Positions 18,273 to 28,018 of a stretch of DNA of 64,000 bases are shown piece by piece; the first letter of the stretch is position 1, and every line of letters begins with the position of its first letter. Source of the stretch: Shewanella olleyana (GTDB lineage: Bacteria > Pseudomonadota > Gammaproteobacteria > Enterobacterales > Shewanellaceae); contig NZ_JAKILD010000022.1 in the NCBI RefSeq assembly GCF_023283825.1, positions 22,425 to 86,424 of the forward strand, in the 5' to 3' direction. A model generated the notes under the pieces. That model did not search any database. It worked only from the letters and a program-made list of their open reading frames with translations, and was not told the origin of the DNA. The translations under genes were made by a program, and so were the position numbers.

Positions 18273-19328
18273 TTATGAGATTAAAGATAGGTATTTGTTG
18301 AATAGGATAAAATATGAATTTGTTACGTCAGCGGTATCGGTATCACTACCTAAGGCTTTATCAGCAGCCTCCGTTCCTGCTGCCATCATTAATGCCCACG
18401 CAGCGCCAAACGCCCAAAAGCAATTATATATTTGTGGCAAGTACTGAATAGAATCAGGTTTAAGGTTTGGGTGCTTAAATAAGTATTGCTCACTCAGGTC
18501 GTTAGCTTGTTCATCTGTTAATTGATGTGTAGCTAAAACGGAGGCTAAATCAAACATTGGATGACTTGTGGCGCAATATTCAAAGTCAATACAATGCAAT
18601 TTATCTTCATGTAATAACAAATTAAACGGTGATAAATCACGGTGACAAAACTGAGGTTTAATCAAGCAAGACTCAAGATCCGCAAGCCATAATGTCATGG
18701 AAGATTGCAGCTTATTGAGTTGATTAAAGCATGCATGCCATTGCTGAGATTGTGAGTGTTTATTTTCTGGTTGATAGTTTTTTTGAACAGAAGACAACTC
18801 TGCTAATGATTCAAGATAAACCTGCCACTGCGCCGTTACGCTAATCTTTTTGGGTGGTAATGGTAAAGTAGCAAGTTGATTCAGCATGTTCAGTAAAAGG
18901 CCGACTGGTTCAATATTTTTATTGTCACTATTGTTTTGTTGATATTTATTTTCACTAGGTCTTCTAGGAGTATTAAACCCAAACTCGCCATACGTCGATG
19001 CCCAATCAAACTGCTGTTGAATTATAAACTTACTTAAATAAAACTGTTGGTTATCACTTTGCCAAATGAGTTTAGGGGCTAAACCAATCGACTCTGCCCT
19101 TTGCCAACAAGTGACCTCGTTATCTCTATCACACCATTGTTGAATATCTTTATTATCACGAAGTACCCAATCTTGATTGGCCATTTTAAGGTGGTAATTT
19201 GTGTTACTTAACCCTGCTGATAGCTTCTCAATCCCAAGGCACTCTTCACCTATCACCATCACAAGTTTGGCGGGTAACTGGCTTTTAAGTTGTGATGGTA
19301 ACAAAGACCAAGGATTAAGATGATTCAT
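18273..19328 (-). CDS. Aminoglycoside-phosphotransferase-fold kinase, probably acting on thiamine
   Basis: A 351-aa protein kinase-like phosphotransferase. The N-lobe has the GLSNTNYHLKM nucleotide loop and the WVLRDN lysine/arginine region. The C-lobe has the Brenner catalytic motif CHRDLSPFNLLLH (catalytic Asp, metal Asn) and the metal-binding DFEYCATSHPMFDLA. This is the fold of choline and thiamine kinases (ThiK). Position decides the guess: it is in a one-strand run behind a TPP riboswitch, a TonB receptor, a YkoF-like protein and PnuC, so phosphorylating imported thiamine to trap it is the likely job. Substrate is inferred, not shown. An Asn/Lys-rich low-complexity insert lies at about residues 125-140. 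Confidence 0.72.
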   Translation of the reverse strand: MNHLNPWSLLPSQLKSQLPAKLVMVIGEECLGIEKLSAGLSNTNYHLKMANQDWVLRDNKDIQQWCDRDNEVTCWQRAESIGLAPKLIWQSDNQQFYLSKFIIQQQFDWASTYGEFGFNTPRRPSENKYQQNNSDNKNIEPVGLLLNMLNQLATLPLPPKKISVTAQWQVYLESLAELSSVQKNYQPENKHSQSQQWHACFNQLNKLQSSMTLWLADLESCLIKPQFCHRDLSPFNLLLHEDKLHCIDFEYCATSHPMFDLASVLATHQLTDEQANDLSEQYLFKHPNLKPDSIQYLPQIYNCFWAFGAAWALMMAAGTEAADKALGSDTDTADVTNSYFILFNKYLSLIS

Positions 19329-19386
19329 GTAACCTTTATTGTCTAATTCTATTCACTTAAGTCTATTTATCTATTTCTATTTATGA

Positions 19387-20112
19387 CTAATTCTTTGCAA
19401 GGGATAAACCTTCATCAAGGTTATCTTGATGCATTTTTTTACGCCACATAAAGTAGCCACTGACAGCCATAAAGAGATATAGAATCAACAAACCAGAGGT
19501 CAGCATGAGCCCTTTTTGAAGATATAGATATATAGATAATGAATTAATGACCATCCAATAATACCAGTTCTCAATAACCTTCTTCGCGACTAAGTAGGTC
19601 GTCATTACAGCAAAGCAAGTGGTTAACGCATCGAGATATGGAAAAGACGCACTGGTTTTTGTTGCCATAAAATAGCCAACAACGAGTGATATCGCAGTGG
19701 TTACTGCAATGATGATCAAATGCTTGTTAAGCGACCAACTGATAATGGGTAATTCTGAAGATTTAACATTATTTGATTCATGTGTACTGCCAGTCTTTTG
19801 AGCACCGCCAGTATCTTGATTATTGCCAGCTATATGAACATTAGCAGAGCCATAACGCCACAACCAAAAACCATATACAGCCATTGCCATGTAATATACG
19901 TTAAGCACTGACTCCATTAATAATGAGACTTTCCAAAACAATACGGTATAAATTGCCGTACTGACAAAAGCAGCAGCCCAGCACCAGATATTGGTTCTCA
20001 TCGCTAATACTAGGTAAGCAATGGCCAGTATGACTGCAATCGCTTCCCACCCTGTCATGGCTGACGCTTCTGATATTGCGGTTTGAATAGATTGAAAAAT
20101 CTCTGCAAGCAT
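19387..20112 (-). CDS. pnuT: PnuC-family transporter, likely thiamine type (PnuT)
   Basis: A 241-aa inner-membrane transporter of the PnuC family with six to seven membrane segments. The W-rich motifs WEAIAVILAIAYLVLAMRTNIWCW, YGFWLWRYG and KKVIENWYYWMVINSLSIYLY are the substrate-site region of the family. PnuC proteins carry nicotinamide riboside, thiamine or riboflavin. The TPP riboswitch and TonB receptor upstream argue for thiamine (PnuT). An unusual hydrophilic insert (about residues 93-125, Gly/Asn/Ser/Thr-rich) lies between helices. Flanking genes on the same strand fit one operon. Confidence 0.82.
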   Translation of the reverse strand: MLAEIFQSIQTAISEASAMTGWEAIAVILAIAYLVLAMRTNIWCWAAAFVSTAIYTVLFWKVSLLMESVLNVYYMAMAVYGFWLWRYGSANVHIAGNNQDTGGAQKTGSTHESNNVKSSELPIISWSLNKHLIIIAVTTAISLVVGYFMATKTSASFPYLDALTTCFAVMTTYLVAKKVIENWYYWMVINSLSIYLYLQKGLMLTSGLLILYLFMAVSGYFMWRKKMHQDNLDEGLSLAKN

Positions 20113-20231
20113 ATTAATGGTTTCTTTTTGATCAAAAAATAGGTTAACGAATTACCCTAACGGCTTCTTGGAACTGGCATGTATTAACGTTCTTACTTTA
20201 TATGAACTAATTTGTACAATGGCTTTACGAA

Positions 20232-20492
20232 CTATTCGGTGTGGGTTAAATCTAATTCACCACCGATAAACTTACACACAAATACAGCTTTACCCCACTT
20301 TTGGTGCGCAGCTTCCATTTCAACAGCAAGCATAGACATCACGTCAGCATATTCACCACAAACTTGAGTTGCCATCGCGTTGGTTTTTCTTTCAATATTT
20401 GAATAGCTATCAACACGACCTATAAACCACTTAATAGGATCGAGGTAGTTTTCGTTGAACGGATACATACTGATTTCAGCTGTCAGTTTCAT
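20232..20492 (-). CDS. YkoF-like thiamine/HMP-binding small protein
   Basis: An 86-aa protein resembling a single YkoF repeat. YkoF-type domains bind thiamine or its hydroxymethylpyrimidine part. Visible hallmarks are the ferredoxin-like start KLTAEISMYPFNENYLDPI and the central NAMATQVCGEYADVMSMLAVEM, which corresponds to the 'ST-Q-G-Y' region of the family. A longer reading from 20543 exists, but the ATG at 20492 has AAAGGA properly spaced and starts at the conserved domain edge. It sits between the TonB receptor and PnuT in the riboswitch-led run. It may be a cytoplasmic or periplasmic thiamine carrier; no signal peptide is seen with this start. Confidence 0.7.
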   Translation of the reverse strand: MKLTAEISMYPFNENYLDPIKWFIGRVDSYSNIERKTNAMATQVCGEYADVMSMLAVEMEAAHQKWGKAVFVCKFIGGELDLTHTE

Positions 20493-20651
20493 TAGGAATT
20501 CCTTTGTGGATGTTGAATTAAAAATACCGCCATAGTTTAGCAAAGAAATAGCACAAAACTTAGCAAAAAAATGACGGAATTTTACTGTTACGCATTATTA
20601 AAACTATTGTTATTGTTAAAGAAATTATACTTTATCAATAACCAGTAATCG

Positions 20652-22838
20652 CTACATAAACTTCACATCAAGTGTAATACCTAACTGACGAGGATCACCG
20701 TAACGCACATACTGTTTGTCTGCCCAATCTAAGTCAGGCTCATTACCAAAGTAAAAGCCTCTGACGCCGTATTGCTCATCGAATAAGTTACGACCCCATA
20801 AATAAGCTGACCACATTTGCGACTCGTAACCGATACGCGCATTAAATATGGTATATGCATCAGACTTTGACTCGTTGCTGTCAGAGTAGTAGAAGTCACT
20901 TTTACCGCTAGCATTTAAGTTAGTAAACCACCCTGAGTCACTCACATAGCTCATACCAGCACTGTAAGTGAAATTAGGAGCATGAGCTTGGTCACGACCC
21001 GTTAAGTCGATGACATTGCCGTATTTATCATTATATTGATAATCGCCATATTCAGTTTCTAACCAACCAACACTGCCGTAAAATTGTACGTTATCAGTAG
21101 CATAATATTTGAAATCAACCTCAGCACCATAGTTTTTAGCACTGCCCGCATTCTCAGTAAACAGAATGAAACGTTGCTGATCATCAGGGTCTTGTTGCGA
21201 TGCCGCTACCTGTTGATTTCGACGGTCCATGTAGAACAGTGCCATATTGGTCGATACAACCCCCTCTAGCCAAGATGATTTAAGTCCTAACTCATAGTTG
21301 TATAAGATTTCAGTATCAAATTCTTTCTTGTCAGCAAGTTCTGGTGGCAAGGTCATGTTAAAGCCACCCGCTTTATAACCACGGGCAACTCTGAAGTAGG
21401 CGTTATGATCTTGATTGAGACTTTTTGAAATAGCTAAATGACCACCCCACATATTTTCAGTTGGGTCGAACTCATCGCCATTGCTGTCGGAATATTCACT
21501 CTCACGGCGCTCTAAACGAACACCTGCAGAAAAGACATAACCATTACCAAACTGGGTATCTGTTTGAGCAAAAATAGCGTAGTTAGTGGCTTCATATTCT
21601 GATTGTAAAACTTCATCTGGCCAGCCGTTGTATTCAGAATATAAGTTGTTATCTTCTTTAAGGTTCATGCCATATAAACCTAGTAACCAATCAGTCGAAT
21701 CATTAAAGATTCTGCCAGCTTCATTTGAGCTAATACGAAACTCTTGAGAAAAGGTTTTACGGTCGCCCTTTTTATCCCATGTATAATCATAAACACATGG
21801 TTCTGTACCAATCTCAACCCAATTTTCATCATAAGCAGTACATTCTTTAGAAGCCCAGTAATCAGGATTAGCCCAATCGCCATCGTAATTATGGTGATGG
21901 TCAGTTTGCGCAAAAGAGGTTAATGAAGTGAGCTCAAATTTTTCGAACTGGGTAAAAATCGCCTTCAGACCAACGCCTGTCGTTTTTTGCTTATCAACAC
22001 CAGGTTCATCGGTAATAGTGTCAAAACCATTGTTATCTAATGTCCATACATCATAGCCATTATCAAAGTTGGCGTGTAATAGAGTTAAATCAAGTTGAAC
22101 ATCATCGGTTGCATACCAACGCAGCTTTGCTCTCGCGGTAAACTCATCGCGTGCATTGGTGTCTTCGCGCTCTAAGTAAGTATTGTCGCGATAACCGTTT
22201 TGGGAATGCTGCTCTAGCGATACGCGGTATAGTAATTTACCTGAATCAGTAACCGGACCAGAACTAAAACCAGAGAAGGTTTGTAAGTCATCATCACCCA
22301 TTGATACTTGCGCACCATGTTCAAACACATCAGTTGGATCATTACTTTTCAAGTAGATTAAACCCGCTAAAGCATTAGCACCGTATTGTGTGCCTTGGGG
22401 ACCACGAAGTACTTCAACTTGTTGCATATCGTACATGCTTGAAACCATGCCGATACCTGATAAATCAATATCATCAACAATAAAACCAACGGAGGAATTT
22501 GGCGCACCTTGATATTCTTCTTGCTCACCCACACCACGAATTTGGAAGTATTTAGGGCGAGAGCTGCCACCTGACCAGTTAAAGTTGGCGATAGAATTCA
22601 ACACATCTTCAAAATGTTGAGCGCCTTCGTCTTGTAATTGCTGGCTGTCAATGACTGTCACGCTAGAAGGGGCTTTTTCAAGCTCAATGTTGCCAAAATC
22701 AGCATTAACAACTATCACTTCCATTTTTTCTTCATTTTGGGAAACGCGCTCAAGATGTTCAGTTTGAGCAACAGCTGAAGAAGACAAAGCAGCTAAGATG
22801 GCAATCGCTACGGGCGATTTAGATTTAAATAAAGACAT
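20652..22838 (-). CDS. TonB-dependent receptor, thiamine-uptake type
   Basis: A 728-aa outer-membrane receptor. Signal peptide MSLFKSKSPVAIAILAALSSSAVAQ, plug domain with SVTVIDSQQLQDEGAQHFEDVLNSI and QQVEVLRGPQGTQYGANALAGLI, then a 22-strand barrel ending in the aromatic GITLDVKFM. The TonB-box region is around EKMEVIVVNA. The TPP riboswitch about 120 bp upstream and the downstream YkoF-like and PnuC genes indicate that its substrate is thiamine or a precursor. Receptor specificity is inferred from context, not from ligand residues. Confidence 0.88.
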   Translation of the reverse strand: MSLFKSKSPVAIAILAALSSSAVAQTEHLERVSQNEEKMEVIVVNADFGNIELEKAPSSVTVIDSQQLQDEGAQHFEDVLNSIANFNWSGGSSRPKYFQIRGVGEQEEYQGAPNSSVGFIVDDIDLSGIGMVSSMYDMQQVEVLRGPQGTQYGANALAGLIYLKSNDPTDVFEHGAQVSMGDDDLQTFSGFSSGPVTDSGKLLYRVSLEQHSQNGYRDNTYLEREDTNARDEFTARAKLRWYATDDVQLDLTLLHANFDNGYDVWTLDNNGFDTITDEPGVDKQKTTGVGLKAIFTQFEKFELTSLTSFAQTDHHHNYDGDWANPDYWASKECTAYDENWVEIGTEPCVYDYTWDKKGDRKTFSQEFRISSNEAGRIFNDSTDWLLGLYGMNLKEDNNLYSEYNGWPDEVLQSEYEATNYAIFAQTDTQFGNGYVFSAGVRLERRESEYSDSNGDEFDPTENMWGGHLAISKSLNQDHNAYFRVARGYKAGGFNMTLPPELADKKEFDTEILYNYELGLKSSWLEGVVSTNMALFYMDRRNQQVAASQQDPDDQQRFILFTENAGSAKNYGAEVDFKYYATDNVQFYGSVGWLETEYGDYQYNDKYGNVIDLTGRDQAHAPNFTYSAGMSYVSDSGWFTNLNASGKSDFYYSDSNESKSDAYTIFNARIGYESQMWSAYLWGRNLFDEQYGVRGFYFGNEPDLDWADKQYVRYGDPRQLGITLDVKFM

Positions 22839-22962
22839 AGGACCTCAAATAATAATTTTGAGATCCGGCAAGCATAGCGAATTAGTGATGTGCATTCGTG
22901 ATCATTTTGTCTATTCACGTTTATATAAACGCGATTTCAAAAAGTTGTCTTAACGATTAATG

Positions 22963-23062
22963 CAGCCCATTCCTACGCCGGTATTAGCCGGATCAGGTTC
23001 TAAGGGTTTGTAACTAAACATCTCAGTTAGCTCATTATTGTGCTAACACCCCTTGGCGTGGC
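22963..23062 (-). promoter_or_regulatory. TPP riboswitch (THI element)
   Basis: Read on the minus strand, the leader shows GCCAAGGGGTG, then CTGAGATG, then ACCCTTAGAACCTGATCCGG followed by CTAATACCGGCGTAGGAA. These are the conserved parts of the thiamine-pyrophosphate aptamer in the right order. It lies upstream of the TonB receptor and should switch the whole thiamine uptake run off when TPP is plentiful. The expression platform was not resolved; no clear terminator lies between the aptamer and the start codon, so control of translation initiation is possible. Confidence 0.95.
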
Positions 23063-23167
23063 GGATTATAAACGATTCAACTTAAGTACGACACTATTAC
23101 TGAGAACTTTTCATTAACTATTTGAGTACAAAACTGCATCACTCGCGAATCGCGGGAACTCAGGCAT

Positions 23168-23195
23168 AAAAAAACACCCAAATGTGGGTGTTTTT
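23168..23195 (-). terminator. Intrinsic terminator after ycfL
   Basis: AAAAACACCCA-AAT-GTGGGTGTTTTT directly after the ycfL stop codon on the minus strand. Confidence 0.85.
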
Positions 23196-23211
23196 GAATT
23201 AAGCAGTAAGT

Positions 23212-23604
23212 TTAATTCGAAAAAGCCTTACGAACATAAACTTCAAATCGTGTGGCATTGGCATTAGGTGCTACGGCTGACACTTGCATCTGCTGCATGC
23301 CGTGAAGTTTTAATGATTTCCAGCTTGTTGCTTCATCTTCAATCGTATAACCACTGACGTCATACCAAGTGAATTTATACTGTAATCGTAAGTCAGTACC
23401 GACTTTGCTGAGTATAAGTGCAGAGCCTTGCAATAAGTCGCCCTGAGTGCGCACTTTGACTTGTTCAACAGCAACGTCACTAGCAAAAGAGGCATTATCT
23501 ATTCTAGTTTCTCCATTAGAACCCGCGGATACGCCTGCGGTGTGATTAGCGCAAGCAGACATCATTAAAACTAACGTTACGACGACTATTGAATACTTCA
23601 TCAT
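23212..23604 (-). CDS. ycfL: YcfL family lipoprotein (DUF1425)
   Basis: A 130-aa predicted lipoprotein; signal peptide MMKYSIVVVTLVLMMSAC with lipobox MSAC. The mature domain is a small beta fold, with ALILSKVGTDLRLQYKFTWYD and the ending RFEVYVRKAF typical of YcfL. In enterobacteria ycfL lies next to hinT (ycfF) and lpoB; here hinT is two genes upstream on the same strand, keeping part of that neighbourhood. Function is unknown. Confidence 0.78.
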   Translation of the reverse strand: MMKYSIVVVTLVLMMSACANHTAGVSAGSNGETRIDNASFASDVAVEQVKVRTQGDLLQGSALILSKVGTDLRLQYKFTWYDVSGYTIEDEATSWKSLKLHGMQQMQVSAVAPNANATRFEVYVRKAFSN

Positions 23605-23659
23605 TCATCCTCTTGATAATGTAATAGCGATATTGAGCACAGTTTAGATTGACAAAAGT

Positions 23660-24691
23660 CTATTGATCGAGCAAAAAATGCGCTCTAGCAGTGGCTATTA
23701 ATTGCTTTCTGTTGGTTTGCCAACAGTTAATAGTTACGTGAGCCACTCTTCTACCTTGACGAGTGATTTTACATTCAGCAAAGGTATCCTGATGTAGCCC
23801 TGCTCGTAAATAATCTATTGAAAAATCAATTATTTTAGGTACTTTTTTAGCTTGCATAAATACCATTAGCTGCACAATAGCCGACATTTCCATAAAGCCG
23901 GCAATCACCCCACCATGAATCGCAGGTAAAATAGGGTTGCCAATATTGTCGTCTTTTTGGGGTAATTTAAACACCATTTCATCGCCGAAACGGTTAACAC
24001 TCATGCCAATAAATTGAGTGTAAGGTACTTTCGCTAATAAATAACTATAGTCATTCAAATCAATAGCGCGTTTAACAATATCATGAACATTTAAATCGTC
24101 CGCCGCAAACGCATCTGCTATTGGTGTGATTGATTCACAAGTGTTTTCCTTGCTTAAAATTTGTTCACCTGTACTTTTCGACTCCCCCATTAATGCCTGG
24201 CGAAATTCTTCACCAACCATTTCTGGGCTAATACGCATAAAGGAGCCTACGGCATGAGCAATAGGGTCATCCACACTGTCTTGGTAAGCAATGGCTCTTG
24301 TAAAAGCAACATTAGCCGATAAACGATAACATTCAGCGATTGCAAATAGCGGCTTATCAGGCTCAGCAGGCTTCATATAATCGACACGTAAATCCAATGT
24401 TGGCGATATTTCTAAAGATTCATATTTAGCTAAAATAGCACTGACAACCGACGTGCCAGATGCTGTATCAATTAATGTGGTAACAACTCCACCATGAATA
24501 ACACCAGTATCAGGATCGCCAATAATGTCTTGGCTATAAGGCAGCTCAAGTAGCACATGGTGCTCACTTGCCTCAAGTACACTGATATTTAACCGACGGC
24601 ATTGTGCCAATTGATTAACAAAGCGAGTCGCGACTTCAGTCAGCGGGAAAAAATCACTATTTATTTTCATTTCGCCAGCGTTATCCTGCAT
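23660..24691 (-). CDS. Tandem hot-dog (PaaI-type) thioesterase
   Basis: A 343-aa protein formed by two PaaI-type hot-dog domains in a row. The first (about 1-165) contains [19 protein letters not shown]; the second (about 205-343) contains [19 protein letters not shown]. Both HGG motifs are the family's substrate/catalytic helix start. Most PaaI thioesterases are single-domain homo-oligomers, so this fused form is unusual but known in gammaproteobacteria. Catalysis would be hydrolysis of an acyl-CoA; the substrate is unknown. The ATG at 24691 overlaps the end of hinT by 11 bp. A second ATG at 24670 (MKINSDFF) is a possible start. Confidence 0.82.
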   Translation of the reverse strand: MQDNAGEMKINSDFFPLTEVATRFVNQLAQCRRLNISVLEASEHHVLLELPYSQDIIGDPDTGVIHGGVVTTLIDTASGTSVVSAILAKYESLEISPTLDLRVDYMKPAEPDKPLFAIAECYRLSANVAFTRAIAYQDSVDDPIAHAVGSFMRISPEMVGEEFRQALMGESKSTGEQILSKENTCESITPIADAFAADDLNVHDIVKRAIDLNDYSYLLAKVPYTQFIGMSVNRFGDEMVFKLPQKDDNIGNPILPAIHGGVIAGFMEMSAIVQLMVFMQAKKVPKIIDFSIDYLRAGLHQDTFAECKITRQGRRVAHVTINCWQTNRKQLIATARAHFLLDQ

Positions 24692-25037
24692 GATTAAGCA
24701 TTGGACCTAATGGTTTGCCGCCCACTAAATGCATATGAATATGGTAAACCTCTTGTCCGCCATGTTTATTACAGTTCATGATTAAGCGATAACCATCTTC
24801 TGCAATACCCGCTTCATCAGCTAACTTTGCAGCCACAGTCATCATTCTGCCTAAAGCCAGCTCGTCTGAAGCTTTTATATCATTGGCGGTAGGAATTAGA
24901 TGATTAGGGATAATTAAAATATGTGTCGGCGCCTGAGGCGAAATATCACGAAAAGCTGTCACTAACTCATCTTGAAATAAAATATCGGCAGGTATTTCGC
25001 GGCGAATAATTTTACTGAAAATGGTTTCTTCGGCCAT
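24681..25037 (-). CDS. hinT: HIT family purine nucleoside phosphoramidase HinT
   Basis: A 118-aa histidine-triad protein. The triad [10 protein letters not shown] (His99, His101, His103) is intact, and the N-terminal [20 protein letters not shown] is typical of HinT. These enzymes hydrolyse AMP-lysine or AMP-amine phosphoramidates. The stop overlaps the start of the tandem thioesterase gene, so the two are coupled. Confidence 0.93.
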   Translation of the reverse strand: MAEETIFSKIIRREIPADILFQDELVTAFRDISPQAPTHILIIPNHLIPTANDIKASDELALGRMMTVAAKLADEAGIAEDGYRLIMNCNKHGGQEVYHIHMHLVGGKPLGPMLNHAG

Positions 25038-25261
25038 GGTTAATCATCCTTATCATTATTGTAGGGTGAAGCCTGTCACTGTGAACCCAAGCTAGATTAT
25101 CTTATAGTATCAAGTACACCCTTTGTCACTCCAGTGAATATGCATTTTAGAATTTGTCATCATGTACACATGCATTTGCACATTGGCAGTGATTTTGGCA
25201 GCATTAACACTCTTCTAGCTCGCAATTCTTTTAGCAACACCAACTTACTTGGAAATTGTTC

Positions 25262-27019
25262 ATGCATTATCACATCATTGCTATCGATCCTAAAGCGCAT
25301 TTATTTGAAGTTACTCAAACAATTAGCACTGCAAAACCACAACAAATTCTTTGTTTGCCTTCTTGGTTACCTGGCAGCTATATGATCCGTGATTTCGCTA
25401 GAAACATCATTGATATAAAAGTAGTTGATAAAAATGAACAACAGATTGAGTTCAGCCAGATAGATAAGCAGACTTGGCAATGTCATAACGATGACAATTT
25501 TATTAAGATTAGCTATCAAGTTTATGCTTGGGATTTATCGGTACGTTCTGCCCATTTAGACACCACCCATGGCTTTTTTAACGGCAGTAGTGTGTTTCTA
25601 TCTGCAAAAGGACTTGAACACACCAAGCATACATTAACCATTGAAAAGCCAGCATTAGCAGAGTTAAGTCAATGGAAATTAGCCACCAGCATGAAAAGAA
25701 CCTCTGGTGAGCAATTTGGTTTTGGTGAGTTTTATGCTGACAGCTATGATGACTTCATTGATCACCCAGTAGAAATGGGCGAGCTTACTATAGAAAGTTT
25801 TGAAGCCTGCGGTGTCACTCACGATATCGTCCTAAGTGGCAAACATCGTGCATCAATGCCACGTTTATGCAAAGACTTAAAAGCCATTTGCGAGTATCAA
25901 ATCAACCTGTTTGGTGGCACTGCGCCATTTAATCGCTATGTATTTCTCACCACGGTATTGGGTAATGGTTTTGGCGGTTTAGAGCATCGTGCAAGCACTG
26001 CGCTTATGTGTTCACGAAAAGATTTACCAACAAATATGCATCACGAGGTTAATAAAGATTATTGCGTGTATTTGTCGTTATGTAGCCACGAGTATTTTCA
26101 CAGCTGGAATGTAAAACGCATCAAACCTGCTGAATTCACCCCATTTGATTTATCTCAAGAAGCCTACACCGAGCAGCTTTGGGCTTATGAGGGCATTACA
26201 TCTTATTTTGATGACTTCCTGACTTACCGCAGTGGTTGTGTTGACCAAACGCAATATTTGACCATGTTAAGTGAAATCATGACGCGTGTTTACCGATCTC
26301 AAGGTCGATTTAAGCAAACCCTTAAGTCATCAAGTTTTAATGCTTGGACCAAGTTTTATAAACAGGATGAAAATGCCAATAACGCTATCGTCAGCTACTA
26401 CACCAAAGGGGCACTATTCGCCCTATTTTTAGACTTAACGATGCGTTTAGAAACTAACGGTGAAAAAAGCTTAGATGATGTGATGCGCATTCTTTGGAAA
26501 GAGCATGGCGCTAAAGACATTGGCACTGAGGTGAATACCCACCAACAAATCATCGAAAGCTTGTTAAATAGAAATTGCGACGATTTATTTGCTTACCTTG
26601 AAAACACTCAAGATATCCCGTTAAAGCCTTTACTTGAAAAAGTGGGCATATCTATGCGTTTAAGAGCAAGTGCAGGAAATTCAGATTTAGGCGGCGGAGA
26701 TACCAAAGGTTATACCATTGCATTTGGCGCAAAAATTAAAGCGGAATCTATTGGCCTTAAAGTCTTAACGGTTGCTCAAGGTAGTCCGGCACATCAAGCT
26801 GGGGTAAGTGCTGGCGATTTATTGATTTCAGCAAACCACCTGCAGGTAGATGGTCAATTTGAAGCACAATTGCAAACTATGACCATCGATGATGAAGTGT
26901 TATTACATTGGTTTAGACGAGATGAGCTAATGCAGGGAGCAATGCCAATACAAGCAGCCATTGAAGATACGATAAGTCTTGATATTCAAGACAAAGAGAA
27001 GCTCAAAATCTGGTTATGA
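25262..27019 (+). CDS. M61 family glycyl aminopeptidase with PDZ domain
   Basis: A 585-aa metallopeptidase. The zinc site is SHEYFHSWNVKRIKP (HExxH) with the downstream ligand in LWAYEGITSYFDD. A PDZ domain (about 485-560, with GLKVLTVAQGSPAHQAGVSAGDLLISAN) is at the C-terminus. The N-terminal beta domain (LPSWLPGSYMIRDFARNI) is typical of M61. No signal peptide is seen, so it should act in the cytoplasm. Start: an in-frame TTG lies two codons earlier, but the ATG at 25262 gives the usual family N-terminus. Confidence 0.9.
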   Translation: MHYHIIAIDPKAHLFEVTQTISTAKPQQILCLPSWLPGSYMIRDFARNIIDIKVVDKNEQQIEFSQIDKQTWQCHNDDNFIKISYQVYAWDLSVRSAHLDTTHGFFNGSSVFLSAKGLEHTKHTLTIEKPALAELSQWKLATSMKRTSGEQFGFGEFYADSYDDFIDHPVEMGELTIESFEACGVTHDIVLSGKHRASMPRLCKDLKAICEYQINLFGGTAPFNRYVFLTTVLGNGFGGLEHRASTALMCSRKDLPTNMHHEVNKDYCVYLSLCSHEYFHSWNVKRIKPAEFTPFDLSQEAYTEQLWAYEGITSYFDDFLTYRSGCVDQTQYLTMLSEIMTRVYRSQGRFKQTLKSSSFNAWTKFYKQDENANNAIVSYYTKGALFALFLDLTMRLETNGEKSLDDVMRILWKEHGAKDIGTEVNTHQQIIESLLNRNCDDLFAYLENTQDIPLKPLLEKVGISMRLRASAGNSDLGGGDTKGYTIAFGAKIKAESIGLKVLTVAQGSPAHQAGVSAGDLLISANHLQVDGQFEAQLQTMTIDDEVLLHWFRRDELMQGAMPIQAAIEDTISLDIQDKEKLKIWL

Positions 27020-27111
27020 TAATTCACGACTAAAATAGTATTCAGAAAATGCTCATCGTCTAGATTAAAACTTACAAATTTTGATATGAAGAAAACCAAT
27101 TTAGACAAAAC

Positions 27112-27137
27112 AAAAAAGGTGCCTAATGGCACCTTTT
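27112..27137. terminator. Intrinsic terminator between M61 gene and csgG
   Basis: AAAAGGTGCC-TAAT-GGCACCTTTT, symmetrical, so it can end both the plus-strand M61 gene and the minus-strand curli operon. Confidence 0.85.
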
Positions 27138-27165
27138 ACTTTTTAATTTGTTTATATGATAAATG

Positions 27166-28017
27166 CTAACCGCGTTTAATTCTCGCGCTGACTTTAGACT
27201 CACTGTGTGCTTCTAACCAATACTTTTGCAAAGTTTCATTTTGCATTCCAGTTGTTGGGTCTCCTAAATTCCAAGCGCCCTTCCAAATTCCATCAGCAAT
27301 AAGATGCACTACTGCACTTTCAATGGCTGATGCTACACACAAACTAACAGGCTCATTAGAGGTATAACCCACTTCTGCTTCCAATAAATCTTGTGTATCG
27401 ATAAATTTGAAGACTCCTGCTGTAATTTCTTTTGAAATTACACCTTTCGTTGTTGTCACACTACTCAATAAGCGGCCTGTTCGAATATCAACCGCACGTA
27501 AGTTTACTGTGATGCTATCAACACGATATTGTCCAGAAGCACCAATCCCTAAATAACGCGCGCCAGCACCACCTGTTTTAATGTTGGTATCATAAGCAAC
27601 AATACCGCCTTCCATTAATACCTGCGCACTGTTTAATTGAGGAAGCTTACTTGCCTCTCCTTTTAATCCAGCCCTTAAAATCTTTCGTTCTGTTAACAGG
27701 TTTTGCAGGCCTTCTCGCTCTACAGGGATAAACCAATCAGAATCATTTAAAGATTGCGCTAAAAATGCAGTCCCAGACTGCGGAACTGCAGTTGAAAAAT
27801 TACTTGAGGGGATAGGTTTATATTGACCCGTTTGATCTCTAAAGTCGTACACTGCTGCGATCATTGCCCCTTGAGGGAATGGCAAACTTGTTAAATCATA
27901 ATAAGTTTCACTTTTTGGCATTAGACTTGTTGTGGCATCTATATCTTCAAATTCATTGTCAACAGAAGAACAAGCTGTTAAACCAACTACCAATAAACTC
28001 ACTAAAATCCTTTTCAT
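27166..28017 (-). CDS. csgG: Curli secretion channel lipoprotein CsgG
   Basis: A 283-aa outer-membrane lipoprotein that forms the curli export pore. With the chosen ATG the signal peptide is MKRILVSLLVVGLTAC (lipobox LTAC), preceded by an ideal AGGAGGATAAC. A longer frame exists but gives a poor leader. Family segments: DLTSLPFPQGAMIAAVYDFRDQTGQYKP, ILRAGLKGEASKLPQLNSAQVLMEGGIVAYD and KTGGAGARYLGIGASGQYRVDSITVNLRAVD. It is the last gene of the csg cluster; its start lies just after the csgF stop. Confidence 0.95.
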   Translation of the reverse strand: MKRILVSLLVVGLTACSSVDNEFEDIDATTSLMPKSETYYDLTSLPFPQGAMIAAVYDFRDQTGQYKPIPSSNFSTAVPQSGTAFLAQSLNDSDWFIPVEREGLQNLLTERKILRAGLKGEASKLPQLNSAQVLMEGGIVAYDTNIKTGGAGARYLGIGASGQYRVDSITVNLRAVDIRTGRLLSSVTTTKGVISKEITAGVFKFIDTQDLLEAEVGYTSNEPVSLCVASAIESAVVHLIADGIWKGAWNLGDPTTGMQNETLQKYWLEAHSESKVSARIKRG

Positions 28018-28018
28018 G

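Noticed and set aside
20493..20543. Longer start for the YkoF-like protein
   Set aside because: The extra residues are unlike the family and the downstream ATG has a good ribosome-binding site.
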